Below are positions 50,155 through 58,567 of a stretch of DNA of 64,000 nucleotides, piece after piece. The translations under genes were made by a program, and so were the position numbers. The DNA is from DASQEH01 sp038237745 (GTDB lineage: Bacteria; Actinomycetota; Actinomycetes; Propionibacteriales; Nocardioidaceae): contig JBBRYJ010000001.1 in assembly GCA_038237745.1 (NCBI GenBank), positions 248,001-312,000 of the forward strand. Direction: 5' to 3'. The notes below the pieces were generated by a model, which saw only the letters and a list, made by a program, of their open reading frames with translations, was not told where the DNA came from and searched no databases. Each line of letters starts with the position of its first letter. The stretch's first letter is position 1.

Positions 50155-51954
50155 TCAGTTCTGCTCGGCGATGAAGGTGCCCCAGTTGGCGTTCACGGTT
50201 CGAGCGGTGGGAGGGATGTACTCGGCGGCGAAGAACACCGAGCCCCGCGACACCGTCGTAGCGGAGTAGTCGCCCCACCGGCATCGCGGAGCTGGATCGA
50301 ACGCCTTGTAGCAACTGAAGCCGTCTTGAGGCGCCGTACCGCGAGCGACAAGACGGACTGGACCCGTGGCGCCCGAGTTGGCGTTGAACGTCGTGTAGCC
50401 GACCGAAGGGTAGACGTTCGGCCCGAGCACCGAGTAGGTGACTAGACCCGCTCCGTTGGCGCGTACGCCCACCGAGGGGTAGCTGAGGTCGTAGCCGGTA
50501 GCCCGAATGTAGCCCTGGTGGACGATAGTGCCCGCGGAAGCGCCGGATGCTGCTGGCTTGACGACGAAGTACGCCGCAGCTACCTCCTCCAAGCCGTTGT
50601 CTCGGACACCTGTGGCCAGAGCCCCCACGAGCAGCCCGTTGGTGTAGTAGTTAGCGCTGCGGAACGACGCGTCACCGCTGTCGACTGTGGGCAGCGGCTC
50701 GCCGAGCGCCTCTCCGAGCGGACGCGGCCCCCGCCGCTGGCGCTGCCGGGGCGGATCCCCGTACAGCTCAGAAGGCATGATCGCCCGGCTCAGCGACAGG
50801 CTGGGCGTCGCGGTGTTCAGGCTGTTGGTCCCGGTGAGGGTGTAGAGGGCGATCGACCGCGCTGATCGGGTGGTCGTGTTGGTCGAGGCTAGGAAGTAGG
50901 CGCGGTTGTTCGGCTGGGCACTTCCGGGAGCGGTGATGGTCGGCTGCAGACGGTCAGCGAGCCCGCCGGCCAGTGGGCCGGCGCCGAACAGGAGGACAGG
51001 AGGCAGGAACGGGCTGCCGGCAGAGGCCGCTGCGGCCAGCTGCTGCTTCGACATCGCGTAGAGCAGCCCACCATTGAACCCGGCCACGAAAGTCGGGAAC
51101 TCTCGTGTCGTGATGAAGAAGCCCGTCGCGTTGAAGCCGATCATCGGGAAGTCGCCCAGGCAGGGGCAGTTTGGTCGCCTCGGGGTCCCGTCTGTGCCGT
51201 CATCGGTGGTGTCCAGCGAGTAACGCGTGTAGGCGCCGAGCGGGTCGCTGGTCTGGCTGACCGCGATGTAAATGGCGCTTCGGCCGCTGAAGTCTCCGGT
51301 ATACGGGTTGACCTCCAGCTCCAGAATCGTCACGAACCATCGGTGCGTGTCGGTGTCGAAGTAACAGCGTGGGTCCGAGAGGGACGGGCCGTAGACGGGG
51401 GGGGTCCGGGTGCGGTCGATGCTGGAGGCCAGCCCGAAGAATCGGTTCAGGCTGACGGCAGGTGCCAGCTGGTTGCGGTTCGTGTCGTACACGGCGGCAG
51501 CGCTGTTGACCTGCTCGAACAGGAATCCGTTGCCGGAGCACAGGCCCTGGTCAGGTGGCTCACCACTGAACTGGTTGCCGTTGTCAGCGAGCCGCTGGTC
51601 GGCGTGCGTCAAGCCGATGTTGCCCCTGACGCCAGGATGATCGCTGGTGACCCGGCGGCTCGCCGGGTGCGGCAAGGGCTCCTGGGCCACGGCGAGAGGC
51701 GCCTTGGCGTCTTGCTCGACGTCGGTCGCGGGGGAGATGTCAGGACCGTTGGCTGCCGCGGCCGAGCTTTGGTTGCTTCGGGCCATGGATCCCAGGTTGA
51801 CCGTTCCGTGGACCTGGAGATGCACCGAAGCCAGCTGTCGACGCCCGGTGGCTGCCGAAGTCGCACTCGTCGCGCTGACTGTCGGTACCAGCGCTACGAC
51901 CGTACCGGCCGCGACCGCGCCAATCGCGAACCGCCGCCATTTGCCTAATGCCAT
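50155..51954 (-). CDS. large exported protein of unknown function
   Basis: I do not recognise the family. From ATG 51952-51954 (GGGAG upstream) it has 599 residues. A Sec-type signal peptide is clear: MALGKWRR, then AIGAVAAGTVVALVPTVSA with likely cleavage after an Ala-x-Ala-like site. No lipobox or C-terminal anchor is seen, so it is probably secreted. The body has recurring beta-rich, aromatic/Gly motifs (GNIGLTHADQRLADNGNQFS, DPRCYFDTDTHRWFVTILEL, GDFPMIGFNATGFFITTREF, YPSVGVRANGAGLVTYSVLG), suggesting a beta-propeller-like repeat. It ends just before a strong terminator. Cysteines are few (LCSGNG, RCYFDTD, CPCLG, FSCYKAF, RCRWG). Confidence 0.7.
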   Translation of the reverse strand: MALGKWRRFAIGAVAAGTVVALVPTVSATSATSAATGRRQLASVHLQVHGTVNLGSMARSNQSSAAAANGPDISPATDVEQDAKAPLAVAQEPLPHPASRRVTSDHPGVRGNIGLTHADQRLADNGNQFSGEPPDQGLCSGNGFLFEQVNSAAAVYDTNRNQLAPAVSLNRFFGLASSIDRTRTPPVYGPSLSDPRCYFDTDTHRWFVTILELEVNPYTGDFSGRSAIYIAVSQTSDPLGAYTRYSLDTTDDGTDGTPRRPNCPCLGDFPMIGFNATGFFITTREFPTFVAGFNGGLLYAMSKQQLAAAASAGSPFLPPVLLFGAGPLAGGLADRLQPTITAPGSAQPNNRAYFLASTNTTTRSARSIALYTLTGTNSLNTATPSLSLSRAIMPSELYGDPPRQRQRRGPRPLGEALGEPLPTVDSGDASFRSANYYTNGLLVGALATGVRDNGLEEVAAAYFVVKPAASGASAGTIVHQGYIRATGYDLSYPSVGVRANGAGLVTYSVLGPNVYPSVGYTTFNANSGATGPVRLVARGTAPQDGFSCYKAFDPAPRCRWGDYSATTVSRGSVFFAAEYIPPTARTVNANWGTFIAEQN

Positions 51955-52094
51955 GAGCCACTCCCTCACTACCGCGCGGACCACCAGCCTGGGCCGCCCA
52001 CGGAGTCAAGCACACCGCAGCAGCGTCGTCCCGACCGGGCTCCGCCCGACTGTCTGGTGCTGACGACCGGCGACTCGCGGTCACCCCTGCGCCT

Positions 52095-53306
52095 TCACCG
52101 ACCGTCAGCCGTCGAGCCTCGGCGGTCGAGAGCACCCCGCACCCACTGCCGGCCGGCCGGCACAGTCGCACCACCGAGGACGCCCGCGACGACACAGACG
52201 ACCAAGGTGCCGACGACGTCGGGGCCCACGTCGGCCATCCGCCCCGGGCCGACCGCGCCGGAGGCCAGCCAGGTCAGCGCCCCGGCCGATACGCCGGTGA
52301 GCAGACCTGCGAGTCCTCCGCGCAGCGCGAGCCGTCCGACCTCCGTCACCGGGTGACGACGAGTCGCCGCCAGGCCGGCCAGAACTCCTGCCGCCAGTGG
52401 AACGACTACCAGCAGCGGGAGCCACCAGGCGGTGACGTGACGAGGCGCCGACGCGAGAAGCGGGAAGGCCGGGAGCCGTCCCAGCGTCACGCCACCGGGG
52501 GCCACCGACGTGCCGGTACCAAGAGCGAATCCCGGTCCGGCGGCGAAGGCGACCGCGTACATCGCGGCGTTCGGCACGACAGCCAGTCCGGCGACGGTCA
52601 GCACGATTCCGCCGACCACACCAGTGTGCATCCCCTCGGCGAGCCTGACCGCCGTCGAGAAGTGCGCCACCAGTGAGCCCGCGACGAGCGCGGCTCCGCA
52701 CGTCAGCAGGGTGCCGACCCCCACGACAGCTCCCCTGAGCGTCGCACGGCCCTCGACCGGGACCTTGTCGAGCAGCGGAGCCCACAGATCGGCTCCTTGC
52801 AGCACGCCGAGTCCGCCGAAAACGGTCCCGGCTGACGCAGTCGCCAGAGCCGTACGCGCCAAATCTGCGTGCGCTTGGCCGCTGGCGGTGACCGCATAAC
52901 CGGCCAGACCGGCTGCGCAGAAGACTGCGCCCATGACGGATGCCCCCCGCGCGGCGGCTGCGAAGGTCCGTACGGCAGAGCGAGCACCGGCCCAGCGACC
53001 GCCTCGGTAGAGCAGATAGGCCGAGCCGAGCAGGGCGCCCACCGGCACGGCGGTGATCGTGGCAGACGCCAGATGCAGCCCTCCTCCGACGGCGAGCAGC
53101 CAGGCGAGCACGCCGACCTTGATGGCGCCACCGAACGACCCAGAGGCACCGGTGAACCAGGCGCCCACGGTCAACGCCACGCAGCCGACCACGCCGACAG
53201 AGGCGGCTCCGACACAGGCGGTGGCTGCCATCAGGGCCAACGGCCGGCGGGGTGGCTCGGAGGTCGGTTGCACGCGCAGGATCGGGCGCGACATCACGTC
53301 GGTCAT
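52095..53306 (-). CDS. DUF6350 / PerM-like polytopic membrane protein
   Basis: This 403-residue membrane protein (ATG 53304-53306; another ATG at 53294) has about nine or ten hydrophobic segments, beginning LMAATACVGAASVGVVGCVA, with an early GVLAWLLAVGGGLHL and a later LPAFPLLASAPRHVTAWWLPL. This pattern, and a position between sucCD and purNH, matches actinobacterial DUF6350 proteins, which include mycobacterial PerM, linked to cell division. The link is by recall of context and topology. In this genome the gene is separated from purN by accessory genes. Confidence 0.75.
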   Translation of the reverse strand: MTDVMSRPILRVQPTSEPPRRPLALMAATACVGAASVGVVGCVALTVGAWFTGASGSFGGAIKVGVLAWLLAVGGGLHLASATITAVPVGALLGSAYLLYRGGRWAGARSAVRTFAAAARGASVMGAVFCAAGLAGYAVTASGQAHADLARTALATASAGTVFGGLGVLQGADLWAPLLDKVPVEGRATLRGAVVGVGTLLTCGAALVAGSLVAHFSTAVRLAEGMHTGVVGGIVLTVAGLAVVPNAAMYAVAFAAGPGFALGTGTSVAPGGVTLGRLPAFPLLASAPRHVTAWWLPLLVVVPLAAGVLAGLAATRRHPVTEVGRLALRGGLAGLLTGVSAGALTWLASGAVGPGRMADVGPDVVGTLVVCVVAGVLGGATVPAGRQWVRGALDRRGSTADGR

Positions 53307-53491
53307 TGCGTCACATCGTCTCCGAGCGCTGGGAGCAGAGCGCGCTGGACACGCCGCACGCGACCGCCGGGGCGCGGCCTCACACCCCTTCGGTTGGTCC
53401 TTGACCGTGTGATTGACGTACCGTCGACACGACCGGGGGGGTTCAACGTCACCACCGCAGCCCGTCGTATCCCCGAGGAGCCGTCGTTCCG

Positions 53492-55318
53492 ATGTCGCCT
53501 GCAGACGCCTTCGACGCGTTCCACCGGGAGTCGCACGCGCGGCTTCTCCGGCAGGTCTACGCCTACGCCGGGACCGCGGATGTCGCGCATCGGGCACTGG
53601 ACGGCGCCTACGCCTCGGCCGCCCAGCGGTGGCGGTCACTTGCCGAAGACCCGGGCCGGGACTCATGGGTGAGAGCCCGCGCCTTCAGGACGGCGTCGCG
53701 CTTCTGCGACGGAAGACCGGACGCAGAGCGTATAACTGCGAGGCACACCGCCGACCCGGACCAGATGCTCTTGCGCGCACTCGCGTCCTTGCCACCGGGC
53801 GACCGACATCTCGTCGTCGCGAGGTACCTCGCGGACCTCGACCTCCCAGCCGCCGCGCAGGAGTCGGGGATCACCGGTGGTTCGGCCCGTCGCTCGCTCC
53901 ACGCCGCTAGGGAGCGGCTGAGGGTCGCCGGTGTCGACTCCGATCCGGTGAAGCTGACGATGGCCCTGTCGCGCCTCGGCGGCGACCTGCCCGCCCCACC
54001 CGACGGGGAGGCAGCTCGACTGTGGCACGCGGGCACTAGTCGCCGTCGCTCGTTGCAACTCCTGGCAGGGGCGGTGACGTTGGTGGTCGCCGTCGGTGTG
54101 CCGATCCTCACCGCCGCAGAGACTCGGGACCCACGAGCCGCCGGCTCACTCGCGGCTTCGGCTCGCAGCGGGTCGCCCACGACCGTCGCGCCACCACGGG
54201 TAGGAAGGGCCGAGCTCGCGACAGTGCAGACTGTCGCCACAGCCGACCCGGAACGTGTCTGGCGGTCGACCTCTACCAGTGCAGACTTCGGCGCTTCCCG
54301 GCTCCCCCACCGCTGCCTATCGAGCCCCACGCAGGAGACAGCACAGCACTACTGGGTGAAGAGCTTCTCCACACGTTCTCCGAACGCGCCGACCACCGTG
54401 ACCCAGACCCTCGAGGTGGATCCCACCTCGCGGGCCGCGCGGGCGGCTTACGAGGCGCAGCGCACCGCCTACGCGAGCTGCGGCAACGGCTCCAAGGTCG
54501 TCGCCGTCAGAGATCTGCAAGGTGCCGGGGACGCGGCATCGCTGGTAACGCTGGAGTGGGTCGACGGTCGAGGCGTACAGCGCGAGCAGGTGGCCGTCGG
54601 CCGCTCCGGGCGTGCGGTCACGACGCTGCTGGTGCAGGCGCCCGCACAACGCTCGCCGCGCACAGCCCGGCTCGCGAGGCTGCTCGGGAAGTCGGTCGAC
54701 AGGCTGTGCAGCGATGCGGGCGGCACCTGTACTGGGCCGCAGTACCGGACGAGCTCGCGGGTGCCGCCTCCCGAGCCGACCGCACCAGGGTTCCTGTCGA
54801 CGGTCGACCTTCCTCTCTTCGAGGGGCTCTCTGAGCCTTGGGTGTCGACTCGCCCGGCGGCCACATCGCAGAATCCGGCGGCAACCGAGTGTGACCAGGC
54901 GGACTTCTCGGCCGCCGGTGCTGCGCCTGTTCGGACGCGGAGCTTCGTGGTCCCGTCCGAACGCCGGCTCCCAGACGTCTTCGGTATCACCGAGACGGTT
55001 GGAACTTTCGCCTCTGTCGACAAGGCGAGCGCGTTCGTCCATGGTGTGACTGCCGCCGTCTCCACCTGCTCCGACGGTCGGGCCACACTTGCCGTCCCGT
55101 CCAACCGCAAGGTCGAGCTCAGCCCGGGCAGGGCAGGGCTGTGGCAGATCGACCTGCGGACCTCTGCCACCCGCTCGCTGATATTCAGGGTCGCGTTCGT
55201 GCGCGTCGGTTCCCGTGTCGCGGAGGTCACGTTCACTCCCAATGCCGGCCACGACGTCGACGCGGCGGGCCTCCGGGCGTTGGCTGCGCGAACTGCACAG
55301 CGGCTGACCCAGCTCTAG
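53492..55318 (+). CDS. sigma-like N-terminus fused to membrane anchor and exported domain
   Basis: This 608-residue protein begins like an ECF sigma factor: a region 2-like segment (AFDAFHRESHARLLRQVYAY, about 7-26, then a short linker) and a region 4-like helix-turn-helix (LASLPPGDRHLVVARYLADL with AAQESGITGGSARRSLHAAR, about 98-140). A transmembrane helix follows (SLQLLAGAVTLVVAVGVPIL, about 183-202). The remaining 400 residues would be outside the membrane and form two related halves, each with a Cys-containing segment (TAYASCGNGSKV; AAVSTCSDGRA) and a closing ARLL/ARTAQRL helix, recalling PknH-type sensor domains. The sigma part is divergent and may not bind RNA polymerase. SD GAGGAG lies upstream. 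It is divergent from the DUF6350 gene. Confidence 0.7.
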   Translation: MSPADAFDAFHRESHARLLRQVYAYAGTADVAHRALDGAYASAAQRWRSLAEDPGRDSWVRARAFRTASRFCDGRPDAERITARHTADPDQMLLRALASLPPGDRHLVVARYLADLDLPAAAQESGITGGSARRSLHAARERLRVAGVDSDPVKLTMALSRLGGDLPAPPDGEAARLWHAGTSRRRSLQLLAGAVTLVVAVGVPILTAAETRDPRAAGSLAASARSGSPTTVAPPRVGRAELATVQTVATADPERVWRSTSTSADFGASRLPHRCLSSPTQETAQHYWVKSFSTRSPNAPTTVTQTLEVDPTSRAARAAYEAQRTAYASCGNGSKVVAVRDLQGAGDAASLVTLEWVDGRGVQREQVAVGRSGRAVTTLLVQAPAQRSPRTARLARLLGKSVDRLCSDAGGTCTGPQYRTSSRVPPPEPTAPGFLSTVDLPLFEGLSEPWVSTRPAATSQNPAATECDQADFSAAGAAPVRTRSFVVPSERRLPDVFGITETVGTFASVDKASAFVHGVTAAVSTCSDGRATLAVPSNRKVELSPGRAGLWQIDLRTSATRSLIFRVAFVRVGSRVAEVTFTPNAGHDVDAAGLRALAARTAQRLTQL

Positions 55319-55324
55319 CCCGAG

Positions 55325-55340
55325 TGAGCCATCCGGCTCA
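55325..55340. terminator. small hairpin in the convergent sigma-like/sucD gap
   Basis: TGAGCC (55325-55330) and GGCTCA (55335-55340) form a six-bp stem with a four-base loop, including the sucD stop codon and beginning seven bp after the plus-strand stop. It may help end both transcripts, but it is short. Confidence 0.3.
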
Positions 55341-56222
55341 ACGCGCCCGAAGTAGGTCACGCATCAGCTGTGCGGTCTCGGAGGGCGTCTTGCCCACGCG
55401 GACCCCGGCAGCCTCGAGCGCGAGCTTCTTCGCCTCGGCCGTTCCGGACGAACCCGACACGATGGCCCCGGCGTGTCCCATGGTCTTGCCTTCAGGGGCG
55501 GTGAAGCCGGCGACGTAGCCCACGACCGGCTTGGTGATGTGCACGTCGATATAGGCAGCGGCACGCTCCTCGGCGTCGCCCCCGATCTCTCCGATCATGA
55601 CGACGGCGTCGGTGTCGGGGTCGTCCTCGAACGCCTGGAGTACGTCGATGTGGGTGGTGCCGACGATGGGGTCGCCGCCGATGCCCACCGCTGACGAGAA
55701 GCCGAAGTCACTGAGCTCGTACATCATCTGGTACGTGAGCGTGCCGGACTTCGACACCAGCCCGACCCGACCGGGGGGTGTGATGTCGGCCGGGATGATT
55801 CCCGCGTTGGACTTCCCGGGACTGATGACACCAGGACAGTTCGGCCCGACGATGCGTGAGGTCCCCTTCGACTGGGCGTAGGCGAAGCACTCCGCGGTGT
55901 CCCTTACCGGGATGCCTTCTGTGATGACCACCACCAGCGGGATACCTGCGTCGACGGACTCGACAACGGCCGCCTTGGCAAAGCGCGGAGGCACGAATAC
56001 GACGGACACGTCCGCCCCCGTCGCGTCGACGGCCTCGGCGACAGAGCTGAAGACAGGGACGGCGACTCCGGAGAAGTCGACGCTCTGCCCGCCCTTGCCG
56101 GGCGTCACACCTCCCACGATCTTGGTGCCTGACGCGAGCATGCGCTGCGTATGTTTCGACCCTTCGGACCCTGTCATGCCCTGCACGATGACCCTGCTGT
56201 CCTCGCTCAAGAAGATCGCCAT
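55338..56222 (-). CDS. sucD: succinyl-CoA synthetase alpha subunit
   Basis: This 294-residue subunit carries the phosphorylated His and CoA site of succinyl-CoA synthetase. Marks are VIVQGMTGSEGSKHTQRML, ITEGIPVRDTAECF, GPNCPGVISPGKSNAGIIP and GHAGAIVSGSSGTAEAKK, where GHAGAI holds the catalytic His. It follows sucC by two bases, so both are translated from one message. It converges on the sigma-like gene, with a small hairpin overlapping its stop (55325-55340). Confidence 0.97.
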   Translation of the reverse strand: MAIFLSEDSRVIVQGMTGSEGSKHTQRMLASGTKIVGGVTPGKGGQSVDFSGVAVPVFSSVAEAVDATGADVSVVFVPPRFAKAAVVESVDAGIPLVVVITEGIPVRDTAECFAYAQSKGTSRIVGPNCPGVISPGKSNAGIIPADITPPGRVGLVSKSGTLTYQMMYELSDFGFSSAVGIGGDPIVGTTHIDVLQAFEDDPDTDAVVMIGEIGGDAEERAAAYIDVHITKPVVGYVAGFTAPEGKTMGHAGAIVSGSSGTAEAKKLALEAAGVRVGKTPSETAQLMRDLLRAR

Positions 56223-56224
56223 CG

Positions 56225-57412
56225 TCAGACACGCTCCTGTCGCTGCGAAGTAGTCGACGCCAGCTCGGCGGCGCGGTCGGCCGCGCCGTCCATCGTGTCG
56301 ACGAGCGTCACGAGCGGGTGCTGGGCGTCGGTGAGGATCCGCCGGCCCTCCACAAAGTTGTTGCCGTCGAGTCGGACGACGAGGGGTTTGGTGGCGGAGT
56401 CTCCGAGGATGTCCAGTGCGGCCACGATTCCGTTGGCGACGGCGTCGCAGGCTGTGATGCCACCGAACACGTTGACGAAGACACTCTTGACCTGCTCGTC
56501 TCCCAGGATGATCTCGAGCCCGTCGGCCATCACCTCCGCAGAGGCCCCGCCCCCGATGTCCAGGAAGTTCGCCGGCCTCACGCCTCCATGGCGCTGTCCG
56601 GCGTTCGCCACCACGTCAAGGGTGGACATCACGAGGCCGGCACCGTTCCCGATGATGCCGACCTCGCCGTCAAGCTTGACGTAGTTGAGGCCCTTCTTCT
56701 TCGCCTTGGCCTCGAGGGGGTCTGCGGCAGCCCGATCCTCGAACATCGCATGGTCGACATGACGGAAGGCGGCGTTCTCGTCCAACGTCACCTTGCCGTC
56801 GAGTGCCTCCAACGAGCCGTCACCGAGCAGCACCAGAGGGTTGACCTCGACAAGCGATGCGTCCTCCTGCACGAAGACGTCCCACAGCTTCCGGGCGACG
56901 TCGACGGCCGACTCGGTGAGCTCTTCGGGGAACCCCGTTGCCTCGACGATCTCGCGAGCCTTCGCGTCGTCGACGCCGACAAGGGGGTCGATGGCGATCT
57001 GGGCGACCGCATCCGGGTTCTCGTGTGCCACAACCTCGATCTCTATGCCACCCTCGGTACTCGCGATACAGAGGTACCGCCTCGCAGCCCGGTCGACTAG
57101 GTAGGAGAAGTAGTACTCCTGGGAGATGTCGGCAACTGGCGCGACGAGGACCCTGTGGACGGTCAAGCCCTTGATCTGCATCCCGAGAATGTCTGTGGCT
57201 CGGGCGACCGCCTCATCGGGGCCGTCGGCCAGCTTGACACCACCCGCCTTGCCTCGACCGCCGGCCTTCACCTGTGCCTTCACGACGACTCGCCCGCCGA
57301 GCCTCCGCGCCGCGGGTCCGGCATCCTCGGCGTTCTCGACGATGACGCCCATAGTCACCGGTACGTCGTGCTTGGCGAACAGCTCCTTCGCCTGGTACTC
57401 CATCAGGTCCAC
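56225..57412 (-). CDS. sucC: succinyl-CoA synthetase beta subunit
   Basis: This 395-residue ATP-grasp subunit binds nucleotide and succinate. It has MEYQAKELFAKHDVPVTMG at the start, VVKAQVKAGGRGKAGGVKLA, EVNPLVLLGDGSLEALDGKV, NGAGLVMSTLDVVANAG, GGGASAEVMADGLEIIL and FVNVFGGITACDAVANGIV. Length is normal. The first ATG (57410-57412) and a second three codons later are both possible starts. It is the first gene of the sucCD pair and is divergent from the alpha/beta hydrolase gene. Confidence 0.97.
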   Translation of the reverse strand: MDLMEYQAKELFAKHDVPVTMGVIVENAEDAGPAARRLGGRVVVKAQVKAGGRGKAGGVKLADGPDEAVARATDILGMQIKGLTVHRVLVAPVADISQEYYFSYLVDRAARRYLCIASTEGGIEIEVVAHENPDAVAQIAIDPLVGVDDAKAREIVEATGFPEELTESAVDVARKLWDVFVQEDASLVEVNPLVLLGDGSLEALDGKVTLDENAAFRHVDHAMFEDRAAADPLEAKAKKKGLNYVKLDGEVGIIGNGAGLVMSTLDVVANAGQRHGGVRPANFLDIGGGASAEVMADGLEIILGDEQVKSVFVNVFGGITACDAVANGIVAALDILGDSATKPLVVRLDGNNFVEGRRILTDAQHPLVTLVDTMDGAADRAAELASTTSQRQERV

Positions 57413-57557
57413 GATGAGCCCGTCCTTCGGGTAGCCGGTTCTGCGCTTGGCAGGGAGCGGTCGACACGGCGCCTCAGACGCCAGGAACGCCCTCGGAGCC
57501 TACCGAGGTCCGGGCGTTTGGCAGACTCGGGTGTTCGCACCTCCGTCAGGACCGCAC

Positions 57558-58475
57558 ATGCCCGATGAACCAGCATTCCCGATGCAATCGCTCGAGATCA
57601 GGTCAGCGGGGCTACGACTCGCCTGCTGGCGCTCCGACGGTGCTGGCGCGCCCCTTGTCTTCGTGCACGGGTTTCCGGACACCCACGAGGTGTGGGAGCC
57701 CGTTGTCACCCGGCTGGCCAGGCGATACCGCTGCGTCGTGTACGACGTCAGAGGTGCGGGAGCCTCCGAAGCGCCGGCCGACAGAAGCGGTTACCGGATC
57801 AGCGCCTTGGTGTCCGACCTGGTGGCGGTCCTCGACACCCAGTTTCCGGACGAACCTGTCCACTTGGTGGCGCACGACTGGGGCTCGGTGCAGGCATGGG
57901 ACGCCGTTGTCCGAGAGAGCTCCGACCCGCGTCTCCGCGGACGGATAGCCTCGTACACGACGATCAGCGGACCCTGCCTCCAGCACGTGGACGCCTACGT
58001 TGGCGCCGCGCGTCATGGCGACTGGCGGCTCAGGCGCGATGCCGTCCGTCAGCTGCGGCGCTCGTGGTACGCCTACGCGTTCCAGGTGCCGATGCTCCCC
58101 GAGCTATTCCTCGGCAAGTTCGGAGCGCGTCTGATGCGCCGGATCGACCGTGACCGGCGCCTCTTCGCAGACACCGTGTCGAGTGACGCCGTTCACGGCC
58201 TGGAGCTCTACCGCGCGAACGCGTTCCACCGTGAGGCCGTGCCCGGCGGTGCGCACACCTCGCTTCCGGTCCTGCTCGTCGTGCCGCTGCACGACCCGTT
58301 CATCACCGTCTCGCTCACCCGCAACGTCGAGCGGTTCGCCACAGACCTGACCCGGCTGGAGGTCGACTCCGGCCACTGGGTGATGCAAAGTCACCCCGAC
58401 GAGCTCGCGTCATCGATCGACGGCTTCGTGAGCGCTCACCTGGGTACCGCCGGACAGGGCGCTGCGCCGCCCTGA
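57558..58475 (+). CDS. alpha/beta hydrolase, epoxide hydrolase-like
   Basis: This protein (305 residues from ATG 57558) has an alpha/beta hydrolase fold with oxyanion motif VHGFPDTHEVWEPV, a nucleophile elbow VAHDWGSVQAW where Asp replaces Ser, and a terminal His in DSGHWVMQSHPDEL. Asp at the elbow is typical of epoxide hydrolases and haloalkane dehalogenases, and HGFP favours the epoxide hydrolase group. The helical cap (about 140-230) is rich in Arg and Tyr (RRSWYAYAF). The frame is open upstream to 57447 but without family likeness. A terminator hairpin follows the gene, so it seems to be a single-gene unit. Confidence 0.82.
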   Translation: MPDEPAFPMQSLEIRSAGLRLACWRSDGAGAPLVFVHGFPDTHEVWEPVVTRLARRYRCVVYDVRGAGASEAPADRSGYRISALVSDLVAVLDTQFPDEPVHLVAHDWGSVQAWDAVVRESSDPRLRGRIASYTTISGPCLQHVDAYVGAARHGDWRLRRDAVRQLRRSWYAYAFQVPMLPELFLGKFGARLMRRIDRDRRLFADTVSSDAVHGLELYRANAFHREAVPGGAHTSLPVLLVVPLHDPFITVSLTRNVERFATDLTRLEVDSGHWVMQSHPDELASSIDGFVSAHLGTAGQGAAPP

Positions 58476-58485
58476 TTGTCCTCGT

Positions 58486-58519
58486 GGCCAGGGCGGGCCT
58501 CCCGGGGTGCCGCCCGGCC
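58486..58519 (+). terminator. hairpin after the alpha/beta hydrolase gene
   Basis: GGCC-A-GGGCGG (58486-58496, one bulged A) pairs with CCGCCCGGCC (58510-58519) across a 13-base loop and is followed by TTT. It lies ten bp after the stop codon and before the pyruvate oxidase-like gene. Confidence 0.6.
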
Positions 58520-58567
58520 TTTGGTAAGCACGACACACTGTGACCACCGAACCCGAAGGGGAATCGC

